Shown in pieces: positions 35,605-45,602 of a DNA stretch of 64,000 nucleotides. A program made the position numbers and the translations under genes. Every line of letters starts with the position of its first letter. Position 1 is the stretch's first letter. Origin of the DNA: Usnea hakonensis. Taxonomy: Eukaryota > Ascomycota > Lecanoromycetes > Lecanorales > Parmeliaceae. The notes below the pieces were generated by a model. The model was not told the DNA's origin, searched no databases, and worked only from the letters and a program-made list of their open reading frames with translations. The stretch is from NCBI GenBank assembly GCA_013423325.1, contig BLJB01000268.1, positions 1 to 64,000 on the forward strand. The letters are read 5' to 3'.

Positions 35605-37014
35605 ATGGGTGAGCCCCCGTTGATCTGGGATACATAACATTACTCCTGCTGATAGCAATCGGCGTAGACACTGTCGGTCAAGTAGCAAGGCACATACGAT
35701 TTGAGGAGGATGGAGCCAGCAAGGCGAACGCATTTTCTCGCACGTCATCCCCCGGCAACATACAAGACCAAGGCGAACAGGGCAGTAGCAATCCTCGGAC
35801 GAAAGACCACCGAAGATACACTGTTTGGGGTGGATTAAGAGCTACTCTATTCGCATCATGGATCAGAATCTCCCTCATACTCGCGGTGCCAGCCGGTTTT
35901 GCGGTTAAATATACGAACCAGAGTCCTGTCGTCACCTTTGCTGTTAATTTTGTTGCTATCATACCTCTGGCCCAAGTACTTGACGTGGTAACTGAAGAGT
36001 TGCTCATAAGAAGAGGAGGCCATGAAGGAATGCTGATTGTGGTTACATTTGGGTATGCACTGTCTAGGACTGTGGGTGCATATGCTAATGACGGATTCAA
36101 GCAATGCCATTCAATTGGTAATCACCATCATCGCTCTGATCAAAGATCAGGCACCTATAGTCCAAACCTCCCTCACTGGCGCAGTCATCTCCAACAGTGT
36201 GCTCATGGTTGGCCTTGGGTTTTTCTTCGGAGGCATCAATCGAACCGAGCAGCATTTTGACCCAACCGCCGTCGGTAGCTCATTGAATGAGCTCGCGCTC
36301 AGTGTTGCAGCCCTCATTATACCCACCGCCATGAAGACGTTCGGAAAGCTCAGCAATAAAGATAGTCTGCTAGTGAAATTGTCGCGAGGGGAAGCCATAC
36401 TCCTGCTGCTGTCATATGTCTGCTTCTGCCATTATTGCTATAAGACGCATTCACTCATATTCACCGAACCGCATGCGAAAGTGGGGTTACGAAGGGTCAA
36501 AGCCCACCATGGCGACGCAGAAAAAGGCATTGCGCAGATCGGCGCAGGGTTGGCGGCGTCCGCTGGGGGTGCTACCGGAACAAATGTTCCTATGAGACGT
36601 GCCCAAGAGGTCCCTCTGCCGAAGATGTCGCAGCTAGCTCTCGCAACTACACTCGTCATTGTCACCGTCTTCCTAGGATTCAATACCACCTTTGCCGTGG
36701 ATAGTATCGATGGACTCACACAAAGAACAGTCCTCACCCAAAACTTTGTTGGCCTCGTCCTCTTGCCTTTATTGAGCTGCAACCCGCACTCCATCATCCT
36801 CGCCGCCAAGGATGAGATGCCAACTAGCTTCGCGATCAGTATCAGTAGCAGCATACAATTACTGTTAGGAATCCTGCCGCTTGCTGTCATTATAGGTTGG
36901 TTTCGACATAATGATAGTATGATCCTACTCTTCGATGGATTCCAAGTCGTCAGCCTTGCCGTTTCTATCTTGATCTTGAATTATATTACATTAAAAGGGA
37001 GGTCCCACTGGTAG
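35605..37014 (+). CDS. Ca2+/H+ exchanger (CAX/VCX1) family homologue, catalytic motifs altered
   Basis: Proposed exons 35605-35608 (ATG G), 35656-36052 and 36102-37014, 437 residues; the second intron is certain, the tiny first exon is tentative. About ten membrane segments fit the cation/Ca2+ antiporter fold: SLILAVPAGFAVKYTNQSPV, IPLAQVLDVVTEELLIRRGG, FGNAIQLVITIIALIKDQ, TSLTGAVISNSVLMVGLGFF, and in the second half VGLVLLPLLSCNPHSIILA and SISSSIQLLLGILPLAVIIG. In active CAX proteins the two alpha-repeats carry essential Glu in GNAxE; here the first reads GNAIQ and the second SCNPHS has no acidic residue. Vacuolar membrane location is assumed from the family. It could be a diverged paralogue with a changed or regulatory role. 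Confidence 0.78.
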
Positions 37015-37462
37015 GCTTTCCGCTCTCATTCATTGATTGCGCTCGTCAGAGTTGACGTTGATCTAGGCTCGATGGAGTCGTCTTGATTGTTTTGTACGCT
37101 ATCATCGCAGTCAATGCTTGGATTAGGCCTGACGAGGTCTTGAGACCCAGTTGATAAGTATACCCAGTTGATAAGTATTAGTTACATCAGAGCATTACAT
37201 CTTGAGGGCTACGGGCCCGTCCGACACCTAATTCTATGAAAAATGAAGCCGCATTTGCTGGTAATTCATGCTAAGAAAACTCGTGACGACCGTATTGTTC
37301 CGTCGGAATATCGGAATATCGAGTCTAGAAGCTCTTGCTGGTACAGTATGAACACCTCGAACATGCTCCCATTTACCTCTTCGCCTTGAACGCCTAGCTG
37401 ATTCCATCATGCTGTGGTAAATCTGTCTTGAAACGCTGTATCAAGCTTTCCAAAGCTACGCT
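37015..37462. other. convergent intergenic region
   Basis: 448 bp between the 3' ends of the exchanger homologue and the RTA1-like gene. A 12-13 bp direct duplication (AGTTGATAAGTAT twice, around 37150-37180) is the only pattern seen. Confidence 0.5.
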
Positions 37463-38447
37463 TCATGCGGATCCGGATGAGGCCTTACTGACAGTGTGAA
37501 GTTTCAGACCCTGCGACATCTTGCCACCCCGTAGAAGCGCATATACCTCACTTGGGTGCACGAGGTTGAACAATATCATCACACACAACATCAGGACTGA
37601 GTCGAAGATGTACAGAAAGTATTCATGGGACAAGACAAATCCAGTGGTACCCTCGGCGTACTCCTCGAGTCTGAGGAGCGATCGGACCAGAATCAAGGCA
37701 CTGGCCAGATAGAGGATGCGAAGATGCTTCCGCCATGGGATTTCGGGTGACTCTGAAAGGGAGGTGGGTTTCTTGTTGGCACGGCGGTGGAAGACGATGG
37801 CAACTATCAGGAAGAAAGCGAAGAAGACGACCTGGACGAACAGTCCACCAGTGATGATGTGTTGACCATTCTTCACTGCCGAGGCGGATTTCTTGGCCGT
37901 CAGTCCTGCGCCTTTATTCGCTTGTCAGATACGCGATGCTAGTGCTGGGGTCCATGTCATGCTCACCTCCTGCCTGCATGAGGAAAGATAGCACATCGCC
38001 CGCCACGAAGATCTTGGTGAGCCAGCGCAGCTTGATGAGAGAGTGATGCGCGCCATCGCACAGCGCGATGATTCGGCCCAGCTCCATGTATATGGTGGCG
38101 GCGAACAAGGCGGGAGCGATCAAGATGAACAGGACCTGCACAATGTAGGCACCCTGGGTCCAGTTGGGCGTCTGATGTGCCGATACTGCGCGGCCGATGT
38201 ATCCGATCCATTCAACTTTTATCTTTGGTCAGTCATGATGCTTTCTTTGCAAAAAGAGATGCTGCGGAGCGAATGTACAGAAACCTCCCACAAGCATGGG
38301 GATCATGATCCAAGTGCGCGTCTGCACAAATTGATACAAGTGCACTATTGTCGTGAGGGCGAACAGGATGGCGAACAGGATCGCTGCGGCCAGGGATGGG
38401 TCATAGCGGTAGTACTCGAACCCCTGTGCGTTGGGGCCGTTGGCCAT
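37463..38447 (-). CDS. RTA1-like seven-transmembrane protein
   Basis: Three exons (38447-38279, 38215-37967, 37911-37463), 288 residues. Begins MANGPNAQGFEYYRYDPS and shows the RTA1 family pattern of seven helices: AAAILFAILFALTTIVHLYQ, MIPMLVGGF-FEWIGYIGRAV across the first splice site, YIVQVLFILIAPALFAATIY, the signature YMELGRII, KIFVAGDVLSFLMQAGGAG, GGLFVQVVFFAFFLIVAIVF and a last pair ending in FDSVLMLCVMILFNLVHPSE. RTA1/RSB1 relatives are linked to resistance to 7-aminocholesterol and to sphingoid-base translocation or sensing; biochemical activity is unproven. The divergent neighbour encodes a UPC2-type zinc-cluster regulator, and yeast RTA1-family genes respond to this regulator class, so pairing may be functional. 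The ATG at 38447 was chosen over an upstream in-frame ATG-like codon because it opens the conserved N-terminus. Confidence 0.93.
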
Positions 38448-39242
38448 GGTGACAACTGGGCGTTCTTTGAACAAAGGATGGCTTTTGACTTATAGAGCGA
38501 GTGTTTTTTGGGAAAAATTGTACGGCGAAAGCGTCTTCTTTTTGAAGGAAAATGTAGTGGAATGGCAACGAGCGTCTTTTGCGTAGGGACAAAGGAAGTA
38601 GAGGATGTTGTGTGGTGTCTCGTGTGAGGAAAAAAAAGATATTTAATGTCGGCGAACCGATGAGGTCTAGTGTGATTCGTACGCCTTACCTTCTTCCATT
38701 CCATTTCACATTGGCAGTTCGGCTGTCTTCCCTTTCCGTTCCGAGCCCTCACTTCACTTCCCTCCTATTTTTAAGATTGCCAAGGGTTGCCAAGGGTGGG
38801 ATTTGTTCTTGGCGCTTGGTGATTTGGCGATTTTGAAATTGCATCCGAATGCTCCGAGTTACTTTAAGGTGTGCTGCAGCCTGCAGGCACCCGGATATTT
38901 TATTGTTGTGACTCTCTCGTACACCTTTCCTTTTTTCGTGTAGCGTTGTTTTATGTTTAGCACCTGAGATAGTGTCACTACATAGTGTCATAAGGCACAA
39001 TTGGCTGGCATGCTGCCGGTATACGTACGTGTAACGTGTGCTACGTGCGTAGGCTCCTGTCTGCCTTTCCTTTGCTTGCCTACTTGAGCAATTATCCCCC
39101 TAATTTTTCTATTTTCCCTTTTCTTTTAGAGAGGGGGGATAGACATGCTCTAGGAAACGGCGGTGAGGGCCTGGCAGCTTTTGTCTTTTGTCTTTTTTTT
39201 TTTTTTTTTGAAGGGGCCTTGAGGATATAAGTGCGTTGAGGG
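38448..39242. promoter_or_regulatory. shared upstream region, RTA1-like gene / UPC2-type regulator
   Basis: 795 bp between divergent start codons. Contains T-rich runs (39186-39209) near the regulator start and a CT-rich zone around 38740-38770. I looked for sterol-response-like TCGTATA and did not find it; no operator can be named. Confidence 0.45.
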
Positions 39243-41057
39243 ATGCCGTCGAGAAGGCTGCATTGTAAGTCGAGGCATGGGTGTGTGGAGTGTAAGGGGA
39301 GGAGGGTGAAGGTGTGTTACGTGTGTTTTTTTTTTTTTTTGTGGATGTCTGTTTTTGGTTCTTGGATCTGGGTTCTATGTTTGTTTAATGTGTGGGAATG
39401 AGCCGTGGGTTGTGGGGTGAGAGGATTTGGGCGGGTAGGGGAGGGTTTGATTTTTGAATTGTTGTAAGGTGTAGTGCTATTATCGGAGGGAAAAATTGCA
39501 AGCTGGTACTTGAGGACTCCCATGTCTTTAGCTCGACGGATGCTAAGGCACGTGAGTCAAGGTCACTTCAGTCTGGGCCTCAAGTAGTAGGAGGAATTCC
39601 TTTTCCATACGATCCCATCACTTTTTTAAGGCGTTTTCCTCTTCAGTAGCGTTGTTTGAAACCTCTCCCATTTGTCAACTTTAGCTCTCGCGGGTGCTCT
39701 TGTTCATGAATTTTGGCCTATTTTGTCATTGGACTTGAATCATCCTCGCTACACATTGGGTCTCCGACTGATAAGGTTTGTCTAGTGCGACGAGAACCTA
39801 CCCACCTGTGGTAAATGCATACGCCTGAACTTGCGATGCAGTTTTCTTGACTCCAAGCCCCTTGGCACATCGGCTGCACATGGCTCTCCACCAGCCCCTG
39901 CTCCGCGCTGCAACGGTGTTCTAGCCCCTCCTCATGGTTCGATTCTTATGTCCTCTAACCCAGCCCCTCCCACGCTTACGCCCGGATTTGAAAGTCCATT
40001 TGGTGACTCAAGCTCTCTGAAAGCCGTCTCCATTCCAAGTCAGCTTGACCTGGAGCTGTTGCATAATTACACGACCGCCACTTGCTTCTCCCTGTCGACT
40101 GATCCCTCGAAACAGCAGATATGGAAAGTTGCCGTTCCAAGAGAAGCCGCGTCCCACGACTTCCTTCTCCACGCTCTACTTGCCATATCAGCGGCGAACC
40201 TCTGGTACGTCAATCCTACAAAGCGCCATCTATACGAGAGAGCCGCTGTCAGCCATCGGAATCTTGCCCTCATCACCTCAATACCTGCTCTGAACGAGGT
40301 CACCGTTGACAACTGTCATGCATTGTTTGCAATGTCGAGCATCATTTCAGTGCTGTGTTTCGTTCTACCCTACGGCGCGCAATTTGTAACGCCATCTGAC
40401 CCGGTGAATGACATAGTGAGTGTCTCCAAACTCATACGTGGTGTGAAGACCGTCCTTCAAAGTGCGAGGGAGTGGATTGCCCTAGGGAGTTTGGGAGGAC
40501 TTGTTGATTACAATTGGGACCCCACAACGTTGGCGTTGCCTGAAGAGGCGAGACTTGCTTTCGAGAAGTTGTTTGACATGAACAAGAGAGAAACATGTGA
40601 TGGAAGTATCAGCGACCTGTACAACGCAACAATTCAAGACCTCAAGCATGCTTTCGAAATTCACACTGTCGTCATGGGCGAACCAGGCCTAGTATTGACA
40701 TGGCTGCTTGTGGTTCAAGCGTCGTATGTTGCCCTGCTAGAAAAGAAAGAGCCGATGGCGTTGGTCATCCTCGCACACTATGCCGTTCTTCTACATACTA
40801 GCAAGGGGCAGTGGTGGCTGGAAGGTCGAGGTGCTCGTCTCGTTCATGTCATACATCAATTGCTTCCACCCGAATGGCTTTCAGCGATAGATTGGCCAAG
40901 AGAGGCTGTCAGCACGAGTGGGGAGTGGAAGATAGGTTCCTTCCCGCTACAGTTGACCATGCATGGTCGATATCATCGACGTGGGCAAGCATCAAGTCCA
41001 GGAAGCCTGAATCCACCTCTGTTGTATCGCGAGAGCACTGATACGTTGTACAGCTGA
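39243..41057 (+). CDS. UPC2-type Zn2Cys6 transcription factor
   Basis: Two exons: 39243-39311 (23 codons) and 39786-41057, 446 residues. The zinc cluster is split by the intron: HGCVECKGRRVK, then CDENLPTCGKCIRLNLRC, fitting C-x2-C-x6-C-x6-C-x2-C-x6-C at residues 14-41. KSRHGC-x2-C before the cluster and the helical body (SHDFLLHALLAISAANL, HLYERAAVSHRNLALI, NCHALFAMSSIISVLCFVLP) are typical of the fungal-trans-2 / sterol-uptake-regulator class. The intron is 474 nt with a T-run, far longer than others in the window, but the acceptor TCTAG and the restored K-C-D junction argue for it. Ligand and targets unknown. Downstream, 41058-41371 (314 bp) holds nothing recognisable. Confidence 0.85.
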
Positions 41058-41371
41058 TTCAGTTCCAGACATCGACTATGAGACTGAGACATTGTTTGAA
41101 AGGATTGAGTGGCTGTCTTTGTTTAAGACCTTTCTTCCTGGTCTTGTCACACCGGCGTCAAGACAAAGGACTCCTTTGCCGCTTTGTACGTTGTGTCGAC
41201 GTCTTGTACTCTTCATCGTACTACGAGGTCTCCCTTATGTATCTGACAACCTCGCCAACTATACTCTAGCTACTCATACAGAAAATCCCTCCAACTGAAA
41301 ACCAAACGCGCCGACAGACGTCGCAACGATCGTCCGTTCTAGGGCCAAATCATCATTGCACAGACCTCAGC

Positions 41372-41938
41372 ATGCCTACCTTTGACAACACATGGATGTT
41401 TCCTGATACCGCCGTCTTCAATTTTAATCCCGGAGCCCATCACAATAATGTTGATATGCCCACGTCATCTTCACACCTCTGCAGCCTCTGCAGCGATGTT
41501 TTTGTAATCGACGACAATCCTCGCATACGATTTCCCTGCTCCAATCTCTCATGTCCCAATTGCACGTGGCTGTGGCGCAATGCCGGCTCCTACTGCCAAA
41601 ATTGCGCGGCGCGCCTCACTTGCCCATCCACATCACCGTTGCCAGATGTTGACAAACGGCTCATCTCGAGCCCTCGGGCTGAAGGACCAGACGATGGGTA
41701 TGATGGCGATGATGAACGAGGTGCCTCGCCTAATGTCGGCAGTACAACCTCTAGGCCCAAAAAGGTGACCAAAGATGGGGAAGGAAAACCATTCACAGCT
41801 GTGACTAAGAGTCGCAAAAAGGGTACTCGTGTAAATGGTCAGCAACTCCTCAAGGCAAATATTTTAAAACGACAGTCAGCAGAGCAAAAGAAGAAGCTGC
41901 GGCAACGCCGAAGATTCTTGAAACAGTATGTGGAGTAA
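41372..41938 (+). CDS. small Cys-rich (RING-like) hypothetical protein
   Basis: Single exon of 188 codons. Cysteines are arranged as CSLC ... PCSNLSCPNC ... YCQNC within residues 31-75, a possible zinc-binding fold resembling a degraded or atypical RING, with FPCSNLSCPNCTWLWRNAGS in the middle. The C-terminus is very basic (NILKRQSAEQKKKLRQRRRF), which could act as a nuclear localisation or nucleic-acid-binding tail; in between is an acidic, Asp/Gly-rich linker. Not assigned to a family. No signal peptide. A nuclear role is inference from composition only. Confidence 0.55.
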   Translation: MPTFDNTWMFPDTAVFNFNPGAHHNNVDMPTSSSHLCSLCSDVFVIDDNPRIRFPCSNLSCPNCTWLWRNAGSYCQNCAARLTCPSTSPLPDVDKRLISSPRAEGPDDGYDGDDERGASPNVGSTTSRPKKVTKDGEGKPFTAVTKSRKKGTRVNGQQLLKANILKRQSAEQKKKLRQRRRFLKQYVE

Positions 41939-43373
41939 GAGAGACGGACAAGGGTGAAAAAGACGCAAAGCGGCAGAGCCGCTGCCGCTTGGGGAAAGTT
42001 GAATCAGCGATGTCCTTCGCGACAGGTGCACGGTCTTTTGAGAGTGCAGAGGATCAGACAAGTTTTCTTGATGGCGAGATTCTTCCGCACGATTCTGCAT
42101 TATACGTACTGTACATCCAAAGCCTTTTTCTTCATTTCGTCAATAAGTATAACCGCGCTGAAAATGTTTCGCCATTTTGTCTTGTTTCTCCTAATGAATG
42201 ATAGCCAGCCCTGAGGCTTCTTTTTTTTTTTTCCGGAAGAAAGAATTTGGGGTTTCTGTATTATTGTTGTATACCTTGCTTGTATGTATATAAGCGCCAA
42301 AGAAAGCGATTGATCCCCCGATCGATCGACGAATGCGCCTTCCGTCTTTCCGCGCTGTTTGTATCACGATGGAGGTATACGTACTTGCCATTTTGGCGTT
42401 GACTTTTACTCTCTCTATTCTTTCCGTCCCGGGCCCCCTTTCCGTTCCCGTCCCTTACGTTGGTCGGGCTCAAATGTAAGGTATGTACGTGGCAGTCATG
42501 CGATGCGATGCGATGCGATAAGGCTCCCTCAATGTCTGCTTAGCGGTTGTTATGCAATGCAAAGATTGACAGCTTCCATGGCTCTACTCTAGTGTCGAGT
42601 TTATACATGTAGATACGGGACGTTGGGGTATGGGTTGCAGGCGCGCTTTCTGCGTTTCTTTTGGGTGGTGGGGGGGAGGGGGGCTTGGTGGCGGACTATA
42701 ATATTTCTGCCTTGGACGAGTAGAATTGAGGGTGAAGATGGAGTTCTGTTACTTGATAGAGCGAGGACACCAACGGAGCTAGTAGTGTCCTGGCTCTATC
42801 AACGAGCTTGCCCATCGTGACTGGCCAGACCGAGTACACTACTTGCACGAATCATCTTCTACCTCCAGACCGCAACATTTTGTAGAGTGATGGATTGGTT
42901 CTCTGTACCGTGGGTGAGCTGGATTCTGCCTTATCCCGCCCCACCCGAGTTACCAAGCATCTCCAATCAAAGAGGTCGTGCTTGCCTGAATCTGCTTTAT
43001 TAGAAAATGAATGGTGATGGCATTGTCAGCTTCTCCGTCTTACGAGTGAGATTATGCAGCATGTCTTGAATGAGCCACTCATACGAGACGCCGAAGAGTC
43101 TCCCCGCGACTTCATGCATGAGGCTATGGTGGCGCAGCGTGCGTCGCTGCCCAAATGTCGCCGATTATGGAGGACGGGCTTTTTGCGAGGCCGTTTTTTC
43201 GGTGTGTTGTCTGACTAATTGGCATGATAGAGTGAGTGCTGGGGACGGGTTTTGTGATGAGCTCTGGCTTCATCATTTTCCGTCGTCGCTTTTATTTTCC
43301 TCGTCTACATCGAAGAGGACTACACTTTTGCCAAATTCTCTGAACCTCAAAGATCACCTTTTGCTGCGTAAAC
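41939..43373. other. intergenic
   Basis: About 1.4 kb without a recognised gene. Holds an A/T run at about 42220-42232 and four to five copies of GCGAT near 42500-42520. The last 100 bp form the leader of the HET gene. Confidence 0.6.
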
Positions 43374-45602
43374 ATGGGTCGAAGCGATCTCCCCCGCTTC
43401 AACCTCGTTACTTCTATGGGTGTCCGCCGAAGTGTTCGCCTTGCCACGGCCAAGGTTCATCAACCCCATGATACCGCCGAAAGAGATGTTCCAGCTTGCG
43501 ATTCGAGCCGCAAACGAAAGTTCGATCAGCTCAATCTTCAAACGAATTCCGCATCCCCTCAAGATAATGCACCAGAGGAGCTGTGTAGCAAATGCCAACA
43601 AATTGATTTCGAAGCGGCTTTCCAGATTCCTGACAACATTAGGCGCGAAACCCACGGCGTCGTGGTCGCTGAGCTGGGTCGAAAAGGCATTGAGTGGGGC
43701 ACAACAACCTGCCCAATGTGTCGTCTATTTGCTGCTGTTCGCGGTCCATCAGACGAATCCTCCGTCGCAGATACATCACATTATCACTTGAGAGCATTTT
43801 CCTTCCTCGAAGCTAGTGGAACTGTGTTTACTAATAGGCGACTGCCTAAGCCCTTAAAAAAGGCGGATTCTCCTTGCCTTCTAGTACTTGGTGGCAAGGG
43901 GCGCTCACGACGCCCATCACATGGGCAGTATTCATCGAGACCCTTGATCGATTTTAAGCAATTCCCTGGTATAATATATCCCGTTGTCTCGTCTGCCATC
44001 AAACCCTCATCACAGCTTGGAACGAGACGCTTGCTACCTGACCGCATAGACTATCATCTGCTACGAAATTGGTATGGTTTCTGTGCTCAAAATCACCGCA
44101 AAACATGCGCAACTGAAAGTCAGGACTACCCAGAAATGTTAAGAGTCATTGATTGTAGGACGCGGAAGACAATAGAAGCACCGCCAAGTTGCGCATACGT
44201 TGCGCTCAGTTATGTCTGGGGCCAGCAACAACTTACGAAGGTCTCGTCGTCTGTCAGCTTTGGCAAAAATACTGGGCATCGCACTCTTTCGTCACTCACG
44301 ATCCCAAGAGTAATATCAGATGCAATAATGGTGACACTGGAGCTTGGTTGGCAGTACTTGTGGGTTGACCGATATTGTATCGATCAAAATGATGAGGAAA
44401 AACATTTTCAGATCAACCAGATGGACAAGGTCTACTTGTGTGCGGTGATCACAATTATTGCGGCCGCTGGTGAAAGTGCCAACCATGGACTCCCCGGAGT
44501 TTCGAATATCTTGAGAAGAGCACAACCATGTGCGGTGGTTCGAGGACAGTTGCTCGCTTGCACAATGCGAAGAGCTCGAGAGGCCATAGGAAGCTCGCGT
44601 TGGGCAACTCGAGGCTGGACATATCAGGAAGCCGCGCTTTCCGTAAGGCGTTTGGTCTTTACGGAAGAGCAAATTTTCTTTGAGTGTAAATGCATGAGTT
44701 GCAGCGAGTCTTGTAGCGTACCGCTGGCCCTTCTTCATGAAAAGAATCTCGAACACGGGTGTAGATCGTGTATACAGCGAGGGTACTTTGAAACGTATGA
44801 CGACGGTAGAATCTCACCATTAACGACGACTGAAAAATACTGGCAACAGGTTAGACAATTTACTGCGCGAGAGCTTTCCTATGAGACAGACTCCCTGAAT
44901 GCCTTTATGGGGGTAGCCAATTACTACAAGAATGGTCAAGGGTCTCGGTCAAGTCCTATTCACTCTCATATCGGTCTACCTTTAGACTTCGAAATATGTT
45001 CTAATGGAGAGCAACACGCTTTCTATGGTCGTCAGTTCGTGCTTAATTTGCTTTGGGAACATTCACGCAGGCAAGAAGGTTTCCAGGCCCCAGTACTCCC
45101 GAAGCGAAGACAAGGGTTTCCTTCGTTCTCCTGGGTCGGTTGGGAGGGTGCCACTCTCGGGCCCTTTGGGCCCTTTCTACTTTCTTTCAAACCTATGGCC
45201 CGCATATTAAGGGACCCTGGAACCAACCCAGAACTATCCACTCAGCTAGGCACAACACTTGATCTCGAAGCGGACACGGTACAAGGCCAAATAGAGATCT
45301 CTGAAAAACCGAACTCCATAGGCTTACATACCACTTTTTGTTTGACGAATTGGGAAAACCACAGAGAGGACGGTGTTATACTTCCTCGCGATTTCCTGAG
45401 TCGGCACAAACTTTCTAGCGGTCAAATCTTTGTCATTGATTGTATATGGATAGGCACTTTAGGTGACATCCCTGGCTTCTTTTTGATGTTGATTGAGTAC
45501 CACGGGCCAATAGCCGAACGCGTTGGGGTTACAAGAGTTTTTCTCTCAAAGGAAGAATTTCAGACTCTGCCCAAGACAAGACGAAGAATACGCTTAGGAT
45601 AA
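43374..45602 (+). CDS. HET-domain protein
   Basis: Single exon, 742 residues. The heterokaryon-incompatibility domain (about residues 270-425) has all landmarks: CAYVALSYVWG, then LGWQYLWVDRYCIDQND, and RWATRGWTYQEAALSVRRLV followed by FTEEQIFFEC. Upstream, LCSKCQQIDFEAAF and TTCPMCRLF form the Cys-containing N-terminal segment often preceding HET domains. A Cys cluster (CKCMSCSESC) lies past the domain. HET proteins trigger cell death on recognition of non-self partners; this one has no WD40, ankyrin or NACHT partner domain, so its specificity is unknown. The start ATG at 43374 is the first of the frame; another Met 15 codons in is a possible alternative. Confidence 0.92.
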   Translation: MGRSDLPRFNLVTSMGVRRSVRLATAKVHQPHDTAERDVPACDSSRKRKFDQLNLQTNSASPQDNAPEELCSKCQQIDFEAAFQIPDNIRRETHGVVVAELGRKGIEWGTTTCPMCRLFAAVRGPSDESSVADTSHYHLRAFSFLEASGTVFTNRRLPKPLKKADSPCLLVLGGKGRSRRPSHGQYSSRPLIDFKQFPGIIYPVVSSAIKPSSQLGTRRLLPDRIDYHLLRNWYGFCAQNHRKTCATESQDYPEMLRVIDCRTRKTIEAPPSCAYVALSYVWGQQQLTKVSSSVSFGKNTGHRTLSSLTIPRVISDAIMVTLELGWQYLWVDRYCIDQNDEEKHFQINQMDKVYLCAVITIIAAAGESANHGLPGVSNILRRAQPCAVVRGQLLACTMRRAREAIGSSRWATRGWTYQEAALSVRRLVFTEEQIFFECKCMSCSESCSVPLALLHEKNLEHGCRSCIQRGYFETYDDGRISPLTTTEKYWQQVRQFTARELSYETDSLNAFMGVANYYKNGQGSRSSPIHSHIGLPLDFEICSNGEQHAFYGRQFVLNLLWEHSRRQEGFQAPVLPKRRQGFPSFSWVGWEGATLGPFGPFLLSFKPMARILRDPGTNPELSTQLGTTLDLEADTVQGQIEISEKPNSIGLHTTFCLTNWENHREDGVILPRDFLSRHKLSSGQIFVIDCIWIGTLGDIPGFFLMLIEYHGPIAERVGVTRVFLSKEEFQTLPKTRRRIRLG

